Notes: generated by a model not told the origin, from the sequence alone. Numbered from the stretch's first letter, positions 1 to 5,398 are shown. The stretch is 7,698 bases of DNA from an uncultured Actinomycetes bacterium (GCA_903848435.1 CAINGG010000247.1:1-7698); one strand, 5' to 3'. Numbers and translations are program-made.

Positions 1-1
1 C

Positions 2-832
2 GTATCCGTCATGGCGATGTCCTTCGTCGCGCAGTCGGCGCGCGGCCTGGGGCTGCCGATGATCCCCCAGCAGCGCATCGACGAGGCCTCGACGGTCGTC
101 GAGCGCTTCATGATCCGCTGGCGAGGTGAGCCTGACCCCAAGCACGTTCAGGCAGTCGATGCCTACTTCGTCTCCGCCGCTGAGCACGGCATGAACGCCT
201 CCACGTTCACCGCGCGCACCATCGCGTCCACCGGCGCGGACGTCGCAGCCGCGATCTCCGGTGCGGTCGGCGCCATCAGCGGCCCGCTGCACGGCGGCGC
301 TCCCTCACGTGTGCTCGGCATGATCCAGGAGATCGAGCGCTCCGGCGATGCGCGTGGCTACGTGCAGGGCGTCCTCGACCGCGGCGAGCGGCTGATGGGC
401 TTCGGGCACCGCGTCTACCGGGCCGAGGATCCCCGCGCCCGCGTGCTGCGGCGCACGGCGCGCGAACTCGACGCCCCTCGCTATGAGGTCGCTGCCGCAC
501 TTGAGGCAGCCGCCCTCGACGAGCTCCGCGCCCGTCGACCCGATCGCATCCTGGAGACCAACGTCGAGTTCTGGGCCGCCATCGTGCTCGACTACGCCCA
601 GGTCCCGCCGCAGATGTTCACGTCGATGTTCACGTGCGCGCGCCTGGCCGGGTGGAGCGCGCACATCCTCGAGCAAAAGCGCACCGGCCGATTGATCCGA
701 CCCTCGGCCAAGTACGTCGGCGCGGGCCCGCGCGTACCCGAGGCGGTGCCGGGCTGGGACGCCGACATGGTTGCCCCCACCGGCTACACGCCATCGAAGC
801 GGGAATCGCAGCGGCCCACCGTGCGCCGCTGA
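2..832 (+). CDS. citA: Citrate synthase (actinobacterial CitA type), C-terminal part, 5' end outside window
   Basis: Condenses oxaloacetate and acetyl-CoA to citrate at entry to the TCA cycle, in the cytosol. The frame is open to the left edge (V-S-V precede the Met at 11), so the Met at 11 is internal. About 276 residues are visible; family members run to about 370, so roughly the first 100 are missing. Numbering from Met 11, the core motif NASTFTARTIASTGAD leads into SGPLHGG with the substrate-binding/catalytic His at residue 94. GFGHRVYRAEDPRARVL carries the second active-site His (133). ETNVEFW has Glu186 where the classical enzyme has the catalytic Asp (NVDF). The C-terminal SMFTCARLAGWSAHILEQ and the RPSAKYVG tail fit the Rv0889c-like paralogue. 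It ends 26 bases before the serC start. The family is certain; the assignment to the second (CitA) paralogue rests on remembered sequences. Confidence 0.95.
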   Translation, partial: VSVMAMSFVAQSARGLGLPMIPQQRIDEASTVVERFMIRWRGEPDPKHVQAVDAYFVSAAEHGMNASTFTARTIASTGADVAAAISGAVGAISGPLHGGAPSRVLGMIQEIERSGDARGYVQGVLDRGERLMGFGHRVYRAEDPRARVLRRTARELDAPRYEVAAALEAAALDELRARRPDRILETNVEFWAAIVLDYAQVPPQMFTSMFTCARLAGWSAHILEQKRTGRLIRPSAKYVGAGPRVPEAVPGWDADMVAPTGYTPSKRESQRPTVRR

Positions 833-845
833 CGCGCGCGCCCAA

Positions 846-851
846 TAGGGT
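846..851 (+). promoter_or_regulatory. Candidate -10 box (TAGGGT) for leaderless serC
   Basis: TAGGGT lies in the short gap after citrate synthase. Seven bases follow before the GTG at 859, so a transcript starting there would begin at or next to the start codon. No Shine-Dalgarno-like sequence precedes the GTG at 859 or the ATG at 853. No convincing -35 box is visible. Confidence 0.5.
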
Positions 852-858
852 CATGCCC

Positions 859-1983
859 GTGAACGACGCCATCCGCATCCCCGCCGACCTGCTGCCCGCG
901 GACGGACGCTTCGGCTCGGGGCCATCGAAGGTGCGCCGCGAGCAGGTGACCGGGCTGCTCGACGTCTGGCAGACCTATCTCGGCACCTCGCACCGCCAGA
1001 AGACCGTGAAGTCGCAGGTGGGACGTCTGCGCGGTGGCCTGTCGCAGCTCTTCTCGCTTCCCGAGGGCTACGAAGTGGTGCTCGGCAATGGCGGATCGAC
1101 CGCCTTCTGGGACATCGCCACCTTCGGTCTCATCCGCGATCGTGCGCAGTTCCTGTCGTTTGGCGAGTTCGGAGCGAAGTTCGCCCAGGCGGCCAAGGAG
1201 GCTCCGCACCTCGGGGAGCCCACGGTGATCAAGGCCGAGCCGGGCGATGCGCCCAACTTCTCCGCCGAGGCCGGCATCGACGCATACTGCTCGCCCCATA
1301 ACGAGACATCGACCGGCGTCATCGTCACGCCGCAGCGTGTGGCGGGGGCAGACGCAGACGCCCTGGTGATGTTCGATGCCACTTCCGGTGCGGGCGGCCT
1401 GCCTCTCGACCCGACGCAGGTAGACGTCTACTACTTCGCACCGCAGAAGAGCTTCGGCTCCGACGGCGGCCTGTGGCTCGCCCTCATGTCACCCGCCGCC
1501 ATCGCCCGCGTCGAGGAGATCTCGGCATCCGGACGCTGGACACCAGCCTTCCTCGACGTGAAGACGGCCATCGACAACTCGCGACAGGACCAGACCTACA
1601 ACACCCCCGCGCTGGCCACGATCTACCTGATGGCCGAGCAGGTGGACTGGTTCTTGGCCAACGGCGGCCTTGACTGGTGCACCAAGCGCACCAGCGAGTC
1701 CTCCGGCGTGCTCTATGGCTGGGCCGAGGCCAGTGACTTCGCCACGCCCTTCGTCACCGACCCCGCCAAGCGCTCGGCCGTGGTCGCCACGATCGACTTC
1801 GACGACAGCATCGACGCAACGGCTGTCACTGCGGCCCTGCGAGCCAACGGCATCGTCGACACCGAGCCCTACCGCAAGCTGGGCCGCAATCAGATCCGGG
1901 TCGCGGTCTTCCCGGCCGTCGAGCCCGATGATGTGCGCCAGCTGACTCGCTCCATTGACTACGTCGTCGGCCAACTGGGATGA
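859..1983 (+). CDS. serC: Phosphoserine aminotransferase (mycobacterial-type SerC)
   Basis: PLP enzyme that transfers the amino group of glutamate to 3-phosphohydroxypyruvate, giving O-phosphoserine in serine synthesis; it also serves pyridoxal-phosphate synthesis in many bacteria. The 374-residue product from GTG 859 matches the usual length. Seen in order: PADGRFGSGPSK near the N-terminus, NGGSTAFWD (substrate/PLP phosphate region), CSPHNETSTG, DATSGAGG with the PLP-ring Asp173, and APQKSFGSDGG with the Schiff-base Lys197. NTPALATIY follows, then a C-terminal small domain ending in VVGQLG. The start is chosen at GTG 859 because the conserved N-terminus begins there and a -10 box lies 7 bases upstream; ATG 853 would add only two residues. 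The frame is open upstream to 634, but that stretch is citrate synthase sequence read out of frame. The stop overlaps the MFS start as ATGA, implying coupled translation. Confidence 0.96.
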   Translation: MNDAIRIPADLLPADGRFGSGPSKVRREQVTGLLDVWQTYLGTSHRQKTVKSQVGRLRGGLSQLFSLPEGYEVVLGNGGSTAFWDIATFGLIRDRAQFLSFGEFGAKFAQAAKEAPHLGEPTVIKAEPGDAPNFSAEAGIDAYCSPHNETSTGVIVTPQRVAGADADALVMFDATSGAGGLPLDPTQVDVYYFAPQKSFGSDGGLWLALMSPAAIARVEEISASGRWTPAFLDVKTAIDNSRQDQTYNTPALATIYLMAEQVDWFLANGGLDWCTKRTSESSGVLYGWAEASDFATPFVTDPAKRSAVVATIDFDDSIDATAVTAALRANGIVDTEPYRKLGRNQIRVAVFPAVEPDDVRQLTRSIDYVVGQLG

Positions 1984-2417
1984 CCACGCCGGACGATCAT
2001 GTCGTCCACGCACCCGTCCGACCGATCCGCGATCGCACCACCCTGCTTGCCTACGCTCAACTCGGCCTCCTCGGCTGGTTCGTCTACGGGTTCAGCGCCT
2101 CGCTCACCCTGCTACGTGACGACGAGGGCCTGACTCGGACTGCCGCGTCGTTGCTCAGCGTCGGCCTGGCCGTAGGAGGCATCGTCGGCAGCATCGGCGG
2201 CCCGCTGATCGTCCGACGGTTCGATCGCGCCACCCTTCTGCGCTGCAGCTCGCTCGCCATCGCCTCCGGCGCCCTGCTCTACGTGTCCGGCGGCCCCCTC
2301 TGGCTGGTCGCACTGGGGGCCGTTCTTCGGCTCGATGGGGTGTGGGTTCGCGGTGGTGGGCGCGAGCGCCTACATCGAGGCGAGTCAGGGGGCCGCGGCC
2401 GACGCGGCACTGGCTGA
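1980..2417 (+). CDS. MFS transporter, N-terminal fragment (helices 1-3)
   Basis: This frame encodes 145 residues. A hydrophilic N-terminus of about 20 residues is followed by helix 1 (about 22-45, containing LGLLGWFVYGFSASLTLL), helix 2 (about 54-76) and helix 3 (about 84-102). The loop GGPLIVRRFDRATLLR between helices 2 and 3 resembles MFS motif A. From about residue 114 the sequence turns into an Arg/Gly-rich tail (VRGGGRERLHRGESGGRGRRG). Such a tail is typical of out-of-frame GC-rich DNA, so only about the first 112 residues are genuine. Confidence 0.75.
   Translation: MTTPDDHVVHAPVRPIRDRTTLLAYAQLGLLGWFVYGFSASLTLLRDDEGLTRTAASLLSVGLAVGGIVGSIGGPLIVRRFDRATLLRCSSLAIASGALLYVSGGPLWLVALGAVLRLDGVWVRGGGRERLHRGESGGRGRRGTG
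2315..2330 (+). other. Probable frameshift site in the MFS gene
   Basis: The good MFS sequence switches frame here. Five consecutive G at 2315-2319 are the likeliest site of a one-base insertion. The next bases read GPFFGSMG if one G is removed, against GAVLRLDGVWVR as written. Confidence 0.7.
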
Positions 2418-3180
2418 GGCCAACCTCACCGCATCCGTGTCCTCCCTCCTGGCGACCTTCGCGATCGGCGTGGGTGCCACGCTCGTGCTCGGCTGGCAGT
2501 CGGGGCTGCTGCTGCTGGTAGTTCTCGCCGTCGTCCTCGAACTCGCTCGCGGACGCACCAGCGCGCCGTTCAATATCGGCACCGAGCTCGAGAAGCGGCG
2601 CGATACACCGCGCATGCCGGGCCTGGTCTGGTGGGCGATCTTGACCCTGATCCTGCTCACCGGCGTGGAGATCACGCTCCTGCAGTGGGGGCCGGACCTC
2701 CTGCGCGAGCGCGGTGGCCTGGGCCCCGCAGCGGCATCGGCCACGATCGCCGCCATCGTCACCGGGATGATCGTCGGCCGGCTCATCGGATCGCGCATCG
2801 TCGAGCGCGTGTCATCCGAGCTTGTCTTCGGTGCCTCGATCCTCTTTGCCACCGCGGCATTCGCCTACACCTGGCTCGTGACCGGTGCCGTGCCGCTCAT
2901 CATCGGCCTCGTCCTGATCGGCGTGGGCATCGGCATGCACTTCCCGCTGGGCATCGGGCGGGCCATGCGCGCGTCAGTCGGCCAGCCTGATCGCGCTGCG
3001 GGCCTGACCAGTGCCGGCATCGCCGTCATGAGCGGCATCGCGCCGTTCGTCCTGGCCGCGCTCGCCGACGCCATGGGCGTGCACATCGCCTTCGGCTTCA
3101 TGATCTTGTTCTTCATCGCCAGCTTCCTGCTCCTGCTGTGGAAGCGGGTGCCGGAGGACCAGGCAAACCCGGCGGCCTAG
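2335..3180 (+). CDS. MFS transporter, C-terminal fragment (helices 4-12)
   Basis: The open frame of 281 residues from ATG 2335 has no ribosome site upstream, so this Met is probably internal. Numbering from it, hydrophobic segments lie at about 1-15 (rest of helix 4), 33-52, 56-72, 97-118, 131-153, 162-183, 186-207, 222-247 and 250-269, that is helices 4 to 12. A charged cytoplasmic loop (about 72-95, with ELEKRRDTPR) separates the two six-helix halves. GMIVGRLIGSRIVER after helix 8 is the second-half copy of motif A. The C-terminus is short and polar (KRVPEDQANPAA). Confidence 0.8.
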   Translation: MGCGFAVVGASAYIEASQGAAADAALAEANLTASVSSLLATFAIGVGATLVLGWQSGLLLLVVLAVVLELARGRTSAPFNIGTELEKRRDTPRMPGLVWWAILTLILLTGVEITLLQWGPDLLRERGGLGPAAASATIAAIVTGMIVGRLIGSRIVERVSSELVFGASILFATAAFAYTWLVTGAVPLIIGLVLIGVGIGMHFPLGIGRAMRASVGQPDRAAGLTSAGIAVMSGIAPFVLAALADAMGVHIAFGFMILFFIASFLLLLWKRVPEDQANPAA

Positions 3181-3263
3181 CGCACGAGAGCGGCGATGAC
3201 CAGGCCGACGACGCAGGCTGCGAGCACCCCGAGGGTGATCAGTCGGCGCGAGCGGTGATCCAC
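3177..3263 (-). CDS. 28-residue single-helix membrane peptide (unrecognised)
   Basis: A GTG at 3263 opens 28 codons to a TAG at 3177-3179. The peptide starts MDHRSRRLITLG (reading GTG as Met), continues with an uninterrupted hydrophobic stretch rich in Val, Leu and Ala (about residues 8-27, one Cys at 17), and ends in Arg. Basic N-terminus followed by one helix is what a small membrane protein looks like, with the N-terminus probably cytoplasmic. TACAGT lies exactly six bases before the GTG, as for a leaderless mRNA, and there is no usable Shine-Dalgarno site. The stop shares a CTAG with the MFS stop on the other strand. It fills most of the only sizeable gap in this half of the window. No function or family is recognised; an accidental frame is possible. 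Confidence 0.5.
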   Translation of the reverse strand: MDHRSRRLITLGVLAACVVGLVIAALVR

Positions 3264-3269
3264 TCCAGC

Positions 3270-3275
3270 ACTGTA
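3270..3275 (-). promoter_or_regulatory. Candidate -10 box (TACAGT) for the 28-residue peptide
   Basis: On the minus strand TACAGT is followed by six bases and then the GTG at 3263, the TANNNT-N6-start arrangement of leaderless actinobacterial genes. Only 12 bases separate it from the opposing -10 box at 3288-3293, so the two promoters would occupy overlapping polymerase footprints. Confidence 0.4.
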
Positions 3276-3287
3276 CGACGTCCGCGC

Positions 3288-3293
3288 TAGCGT
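3288..3293 (+). promoter_or_regulatory. Candidate -10 box (TAGCGT) for leaderless DUF2530 gene
   Basis: TAGCGT, six bases, then ATG at 3300. It lies in the nine-base word CGCTAGCGT (3285-3293), which recurs on the minus strand as the candidate -10 of the S53 gene. There is no Shine-Dalgarno sequence, which supports leaderless translation. Confidence 0.55.
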
Positions 3294-3299
3294 GCTGCC

Positions 3300-3602
3300 A
3301 TGAGCACAGAGCCGCAGCCTGGGAGAGGCGATCCCGCTGACGCCCCGGGCCAGTCGCCCACGGACCGCCTCCTGGCGGACCCATCGCTGCGCTCGCGTGA
3401 TGACGACGGAGTCGCGGCGATCGCCATCGGCACCGCACTGTGGACCCTCGCACTCATCGCCGTCGTGGCGTTCGGCACTCGTCTCACGGGCATCGATGTC
3501 GAACGCTGGATCCTCGTGTGTGCTATCGGTGCGGGCCTGGGGATCCCCGGCCTCGCGATCGTGCTGGCCCGACGCGCGCGCCTGCGGCGTCGCGCGGCCT
3601 AG
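3300..3602 (+). CDS. DUF2530-like small membrane protein
   Basis: A 100-residue protein. It has a polar, Pro/Asp-rich N-terminus (1-38), a first membrane helix at about 39-62 (IGTALWTLALIAVV), a short external loop with LTGIDVERW, a second helix at about 69-92 (AIGAGLGIPGLAIVLA), and a basic tail RRARLRRRAA. The GTALW motif, the Trp before the second helix and the short Arg-rich end fit my memory of DUF2530 (mycobacterial Rv0882 type), whose function is unknown. The basic tail and hairpin suggest both termini are cytoplasmic. It ends tail-to-tail with the DUF3027 gene, the two TAG stops sharing CTAG at 3599-3602, so there is no room for a terminator between them. Confidence 0.85.
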   Translation: MSTEPQPGRGDPADAPGQSPTDRLLADPSLRSRDDDGVAAIAIGTALWTLALIAVVAFGTRLTGIDVERWILVCAIGAGLGIPGLAIVLARRARLRRRAA

Positions 3603-4342
3603 ATCTCCTCGAACTCGCTCTCGACGACGACCGGCACCTCGGCCACGCGATCCTGCGAGGTGTCAACGACCTCGGAGTGAGCGCCGCACCCGAAGTCCAG
3701 CGCCACCACGCAGCCATCGGCGGGCGACATGTCGTGCGCGCAGACACCGAAGGCCTGCCCGAGCGGGCCGCCGATCGGGATCAGGAAGCCGCAGGACGCG
3801 CAGGTGAGCGAGACGGACTTGGCCATGGGCGAGTCGGGGCCGCGCTCGCCCTCGCTCCATCGCTCGGCAGCGACGTCACGCCCGTAAGCGGAGAGCACGC
3901 GCACCCGGCCCAGTCCGATCTCCCACTGGCTCGGATGCACGGGCGCCTGGCCCGCGAGACCCTCGAGGTCATCGGACCCGGTGAAGCCGGCGGTCAGGCG
4001 GGCATCATCGGCTGGCGTCGCCCAGACAGTGCCGACACCGAGATCACCCGGGCGTACGCGCTCGCTCCACGGCACCCACTCGGGTGCCACCAGCGCATCG
4101 GCACCGGGGAGCAGGATGACCTCGCTGACGGTCGCGACGCGTGCCCGCGATGCGCGCGCCACGACGACCGCCCAGCGCCAGCCGACGTAGGCCGGGTCGA
4201 GGCAGGCGAAGTAGTGGGTGACCACTCGCTCGTCGTCGGAGTCGAAGCCCAGGTGCTCGCCGACCGTGCCAGCGGGTGCCTCCTCCTCGGCGGCCTGCTT
4301 GGCGAGCGTGACGGCCTTCGCAGCGACAGTGTCAGTAGCCAT
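3599..4342 (-). CDS. DUF3027 protein with C-terminal Cys/His cluster
   Basis: A 247-residue, probably cytosolic protein of unknown function, the last gene of the Csp operon. The family signature is clear: YVGWRWAVVVARASRA (about 52-67), VSEVILLPGADALVAPEWVPWSERVRPGDLGVG (about 72-104) and the C-terminal CASCGFLIPIGGPLGQAFGVC block. Cys181-x2-Cys184, Cys201, Cys211 and Cys219-x2-His222 look like metal ligands, so a zinc-binding fold is plausible (inference). The tail is acidic (VVVESEFEEI). ATG 4342 is chosen because it overlaps the lipoprotein stop (TGATG) and GAGG lies seven bases upstream. From memory the homologue Rv0877 also lies near cspB in M. tuberculosis, which suggests a long-standing association. 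Confidence 0.92.
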   Translation of the reverse strand: MATDTVAAKAVTLAKQAAEEEAPAGTVGEHLGFDSDDERVVTHYFACLDPAYVGWRWAVVVARASRARVATVSEVILLPGADALVAPEWVPWSERVRPGDLGVGTVWATPADDARLTAGFTGSDDLEGLAGQAPVHPSQWEIGLGRVRVLSAYGRDVAAERWSEGERGPDSPMAKSVSLTCASCGFLIPIGGPLGQAFGVCAHDMSPADGCVVALDFGCGAHSEVVDTSQDRVAEVPVVVESEFEEI

Positions 4343-4926
4343 CAGGAAACCTCACTCGGGGACGGGGTGGCATCGCTCGGCGAGGGCGTGACGTCGCTCG
4401 GGGACGGGGAGCCGTCGCTCGGGGACGGGGACGGCTCGGGCTCCGGCGGTCCACCCGTCGCCGGGACGATGCGGAACACCCACAGTCCGAGGGTCTCGGT
4501 GTCCTGGCCGGCCACGACCTGGAGGGCGACCCCGTTGGGCGGCACGGGCTGCAGGTCGGGGTAGGTGAAGCGGTAGTACGTCGTGAAGACCGGCTGCTGG
4601 GTCAGTCGCTGCGAGCCCACCACGGGATACCAGCCCAGGTCGGCAACCGTCGGATCGACACTGATGCCGATGACGTCGCCCGAGAGCACCGGGAGCTCCG
4701 CGACCTGCTCGCCTTCAAGTGCCTGCGTGACGACATCCTGCGCGCAAGTCTCGGGGCCGAGGGGTTCGCCATCGAACGACCAGCACAACGCCTCGCGGTA
4801 CGCGCTGGTCGTGCCCGACACCACGCTCACCCCGGGCGCCGGCTTCTCGCACGCGGACAAGCCGAGGCCGGTGACGATCGCCAGCGCGGTGAGGGCGAGG
4901 GGCGCGGCGAGGCGACGGGCGGGCAT
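4342..4926 (-). CDS. DUF2771-like lipoprotein with PSPSD-repeat tail
   Basis: A 194-residue exported lipoprotein. The N-terminus MPARR plus a hydrophobic stretch ends in the lipobox L23-S24-A25-C26, so Cys26 should be lipidated and the protein anchored on the outer face of the membrane. The mature part has two Cys (48 and 61) spaced as for one disulfide, then GDVIGISVDPTVADLGWY. That segment resembles the VRVGVDPEIADKGW-like segment I remember from Streptomyces DUF2771 lipoproteins. The C-terminus is a Pro/Ser/Asp low-complexity tail of four heptads. It lies nine bases after the csp stop and shares one base with the DUF3027 start, so it is the middle gene of a three-gene operon. Role unknown; the DUF2771 call is moderately sure. 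Confidence 0.8.
   Translation of the reverse strand: MPARRLAAPLALTALAIVTGLGLSACEKPAPGVSVVSGTTSAYREALCWSFDGEPLGPETCAQDVVTQALEGEQVAELPVLSGDVIGISVDPTVADLGWYPVVGSQRLTQQPVFTTYYRFTYPDLQPVPPNGVALQVVAGQDTETLGLWVFRIVPATGGPPEPEPSPSPSDGSPSPSDVTPSPSDATPSPSEVS
4348..4431 (-). repeat. Four 21-base tandem repeats encoding a SPSPSD-type tail
   Basis: Four in-frame 21-base units encode SPSPSDG, SPSPSDV, TPSPSDA and TPSPSEV at residues 166-193 of the lipoprotein. A run of EPEPSP precedes them. The DNA copies are imperfect (e.g. CTCGGGGACGG against CTCGGCGAGGG on the plus strand). Copy number could vary without breaking the frame. Confidence 0.85.
4350..4353 (-). promoter_or_regulatory. Ribosome site (GAGG-N7-ATG) of DUF3027 gene
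   Basis: GAGG lies seven bases before ATG 4342, inside the last codons of the lipoprotein gene. It fixes the DUF3027 start. Confidence 0.6.
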
Positions 4927-4933
4927 GCGCAGA

Positions 4934-4937
4934 CCTC
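4934..4937 (-). promoter_or_regulatory. Ribosome site (GAGG-N7-ATG) of lipoprotein gene
   Basis: GAGG overlaps the csp stop codon (TGAGG) and lies seven bases before ATG 4926, the same spacing as at the other two genes of the operon. Confidence 0.6.
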
Positions 4938-5319
4938 AGACGTCGAAGTCGTCGGCGACCGCGCGCAGCACCGCGGCGATCTTGCGAGACTGCTCATCGG
5001 CCGGGTAGCGGCCGCGGCGCATCTGGTTGGAGGCGCCGTCGAGGAGCTTGATGAGGTCCTCGACGATGATGGCGATGTCCTCGGCCGGCTTGCGGCCTGA
5101 CTTCACCAGCGAGACCGGCTGCTCGAGCACCGTCACGGTCAGCGCCTGCTTGCCGCGCTTGCCATCGACGATGCCGAACTCGACCCGGGCACCCTGGCGC
5201 AGCGAGGTCACGGCAGGCGGAAGCGCCGAGGCGTGCACGAACACGTCCTCGCCGTCATCGGTGGTGAGGAAGCCGAAGCCCTTCTCCACGTCGTACCACC
5301 TGACCTTGCCGGTCGGCAT
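4936..5319 (-). CDS. Cold-shock-domain protein with C-terminal extension (CspB/Rv0871 type)
   Basis: A 127-residue nucleic-acid-binding protein, probably an RNA chaperone or translation/transcription modulator. Residues 1-67 form the cold-shock domain: MPTGKVRWYDVEKGFGFL contains RNP1 (KGFGFL, 13-18), and DVFVHASALP contains RNP2 (VFVH, 26-29). A classical Csp would end at about 67-70. Here a further 60 residues (DIAIIVEDLIKLLDG, MRRGRYPADEQSRKIAAVLRAVADDFDV) look helical and carry the conserved RRGRYP segment I recall from mycobacterial Rv0871. It is first in the operon with the lipoprotein and DUF3027 genes. The start has GAGG seven bases upstream and a candidate -10 (TAGCCT) at 5356-5361, which gives a leader of roughly 30 bases. 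Confidence 0.95.
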   Translation of the reverse strand: MPTGKVRWYDVEKGFGFLTTDDGEDVFVHASALPPAVTSLRQGARVEFGIVDGKRGKQALTVTVLEQPVSLVKSGRKPAEDIAIIVEDLIKLLDGASNQMRRGRYPADEQSRKIAAVLRAVADDFDV

Positions 5320-5326
5320 GGTGTCC

Positions 5327-5330
5327 CCTC
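5327..5330 (-). promoter_or_regulatory. Ribosome site (GAGG-N7-ATG) of csp gene
   Basis: GAGG within GAGGGGACACC lies seven bases before ATG 5319, a strong site. Confidence 0.65.
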
Positions 5331-5355
5331 ACGTCTGGCCCTGCAATGCCCCACA

Positions 5356-5361
5356 AGGCTA
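5356..5361 (-). promoter_or_regulatory. Candidate -10 box (TAGCCT) of the csp operon
   Basis: TAGCCT on the minus strand lies 36 bases before the csp start. It is preceded by C, making one of the seven CTAG sites. No recognisable -35 box is seen at the usual distance. Confidence 0.4.
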
Positions 5362-5364
5362 GTC

Positions 5365-5381
5365 GGCGGTCGATCGCCGCC
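5365..5381. promoter_or_regulatory. Inverted repeat GGCGG-N7-CCGCC between divergent -10 boxes
   Basis: A five-base stem (5365-5369 with 5377-5381) encloses TCGATCG. It lies between the csp -10 (5356-5361, leftward) and the rightward TAGGGT (5387-5392), where an operator for both promoters would sit. Leftward transcripts from S53 would also cross it. It has no T-tract, so it is a weak terminator candidate. Short GC-rich dyads are common by chance. Confidence 0.25.
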
Positions 5382-5386
5382 CCTTC

Positions 5387-5392
5387 TAGGGT
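5387..5392 (+). promoter_or_regulatory. Orphan -10 box (TAGGGT) facing into the S53 3' end
   Basis: TAGGGT is followed by six bases and a GTG at 5399, the same arrangement as the other leaderless starts in the window. The hexamer matches the one before serC. Only nine codons follow, so the promoter appears to have lost or never had a gene. Confidence 0.35.
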
Positions 5393-5398
5393 GGGACC

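Larger units (their letters stand above)
1980..3180 (+). pseudogene. MFS-family transporter, frameshifted (whole locus)
   Basis: A 12-helix major facilitator superfamily membrane transporter, substrate unknown. Read as one gene it would be about 399 residues, the normal family size, but the reading frame changes by one base within roughly 2315-2330. The first frame carries helices 1-3 and the start of 4. The second frame, +1 relative to it, carries the rest of helix 4 through helix 12. The neatest repair is removing one G from the five-G run at 2315-2319. That gives a smooth helix-4 sequence, LVALGPFFGSMGCGFAVV. The start overlaps the serC stop by four bases (ATGA). The stop TAG is part of a CTAG shared with the opposite-strand peptide. 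All other segments are well preserved, with no further stops or gaps, so this is either a sequencing/assembly error, a very recent mutation, or less likely a slippage site. From memory, an MFS gene (Rv0876c) sits in the corresponding mycobacterial region. Confidence 0.85.

Noticed and set aside
853..855. ATG 853 as the serC start
   Set aside because: It lies one base after the TAGGGT box, too close for a transcript from that promoter to include it. It remains possible if transcription comes from citA upstream.
634..858. A 75-codon N-terminal extension of SerC
   Set aside because: It is citrate synthase sequence read in another frame, Arg/Pro-rich, and the conserved SerC N-terminus begins at 859.
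784..1299. A 171-codon open frame on the minus strand
   Set aside because: Antisense to the serC N-terminal half, with no recognisable domain.
1489..2013. A 174-codon open frame on the minus strand
   Set aside because: Antisense to the conserved second half of serC. Long shadow frames are expected in GC-rich DNA.
4348..4440. Short direct repeats as a possible CRISPR array or iteron origin
   Set aside because: The repeats are contiguous 21-base in-frame units of a Pro/Ser protein tail, with no spacers.
3440..4564. A 374-codon open frame on the plus strand
   Set aside because: It lies antisense to DUF3027 and the lipoprotein, which have clear family motifs, and its own translation is low-complexity and without domains.
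4583..5008. A 141-codon open frame on the plus strand
   Set aside because: Antisense across the lipoprotein and csp genes. No plausible product.
5365..5381. GC-rich dyad as a terminator for the S53 gene
   Set aside because: The stem is only five bases and lacks a T-tract; kept only as a weak operator candidate.
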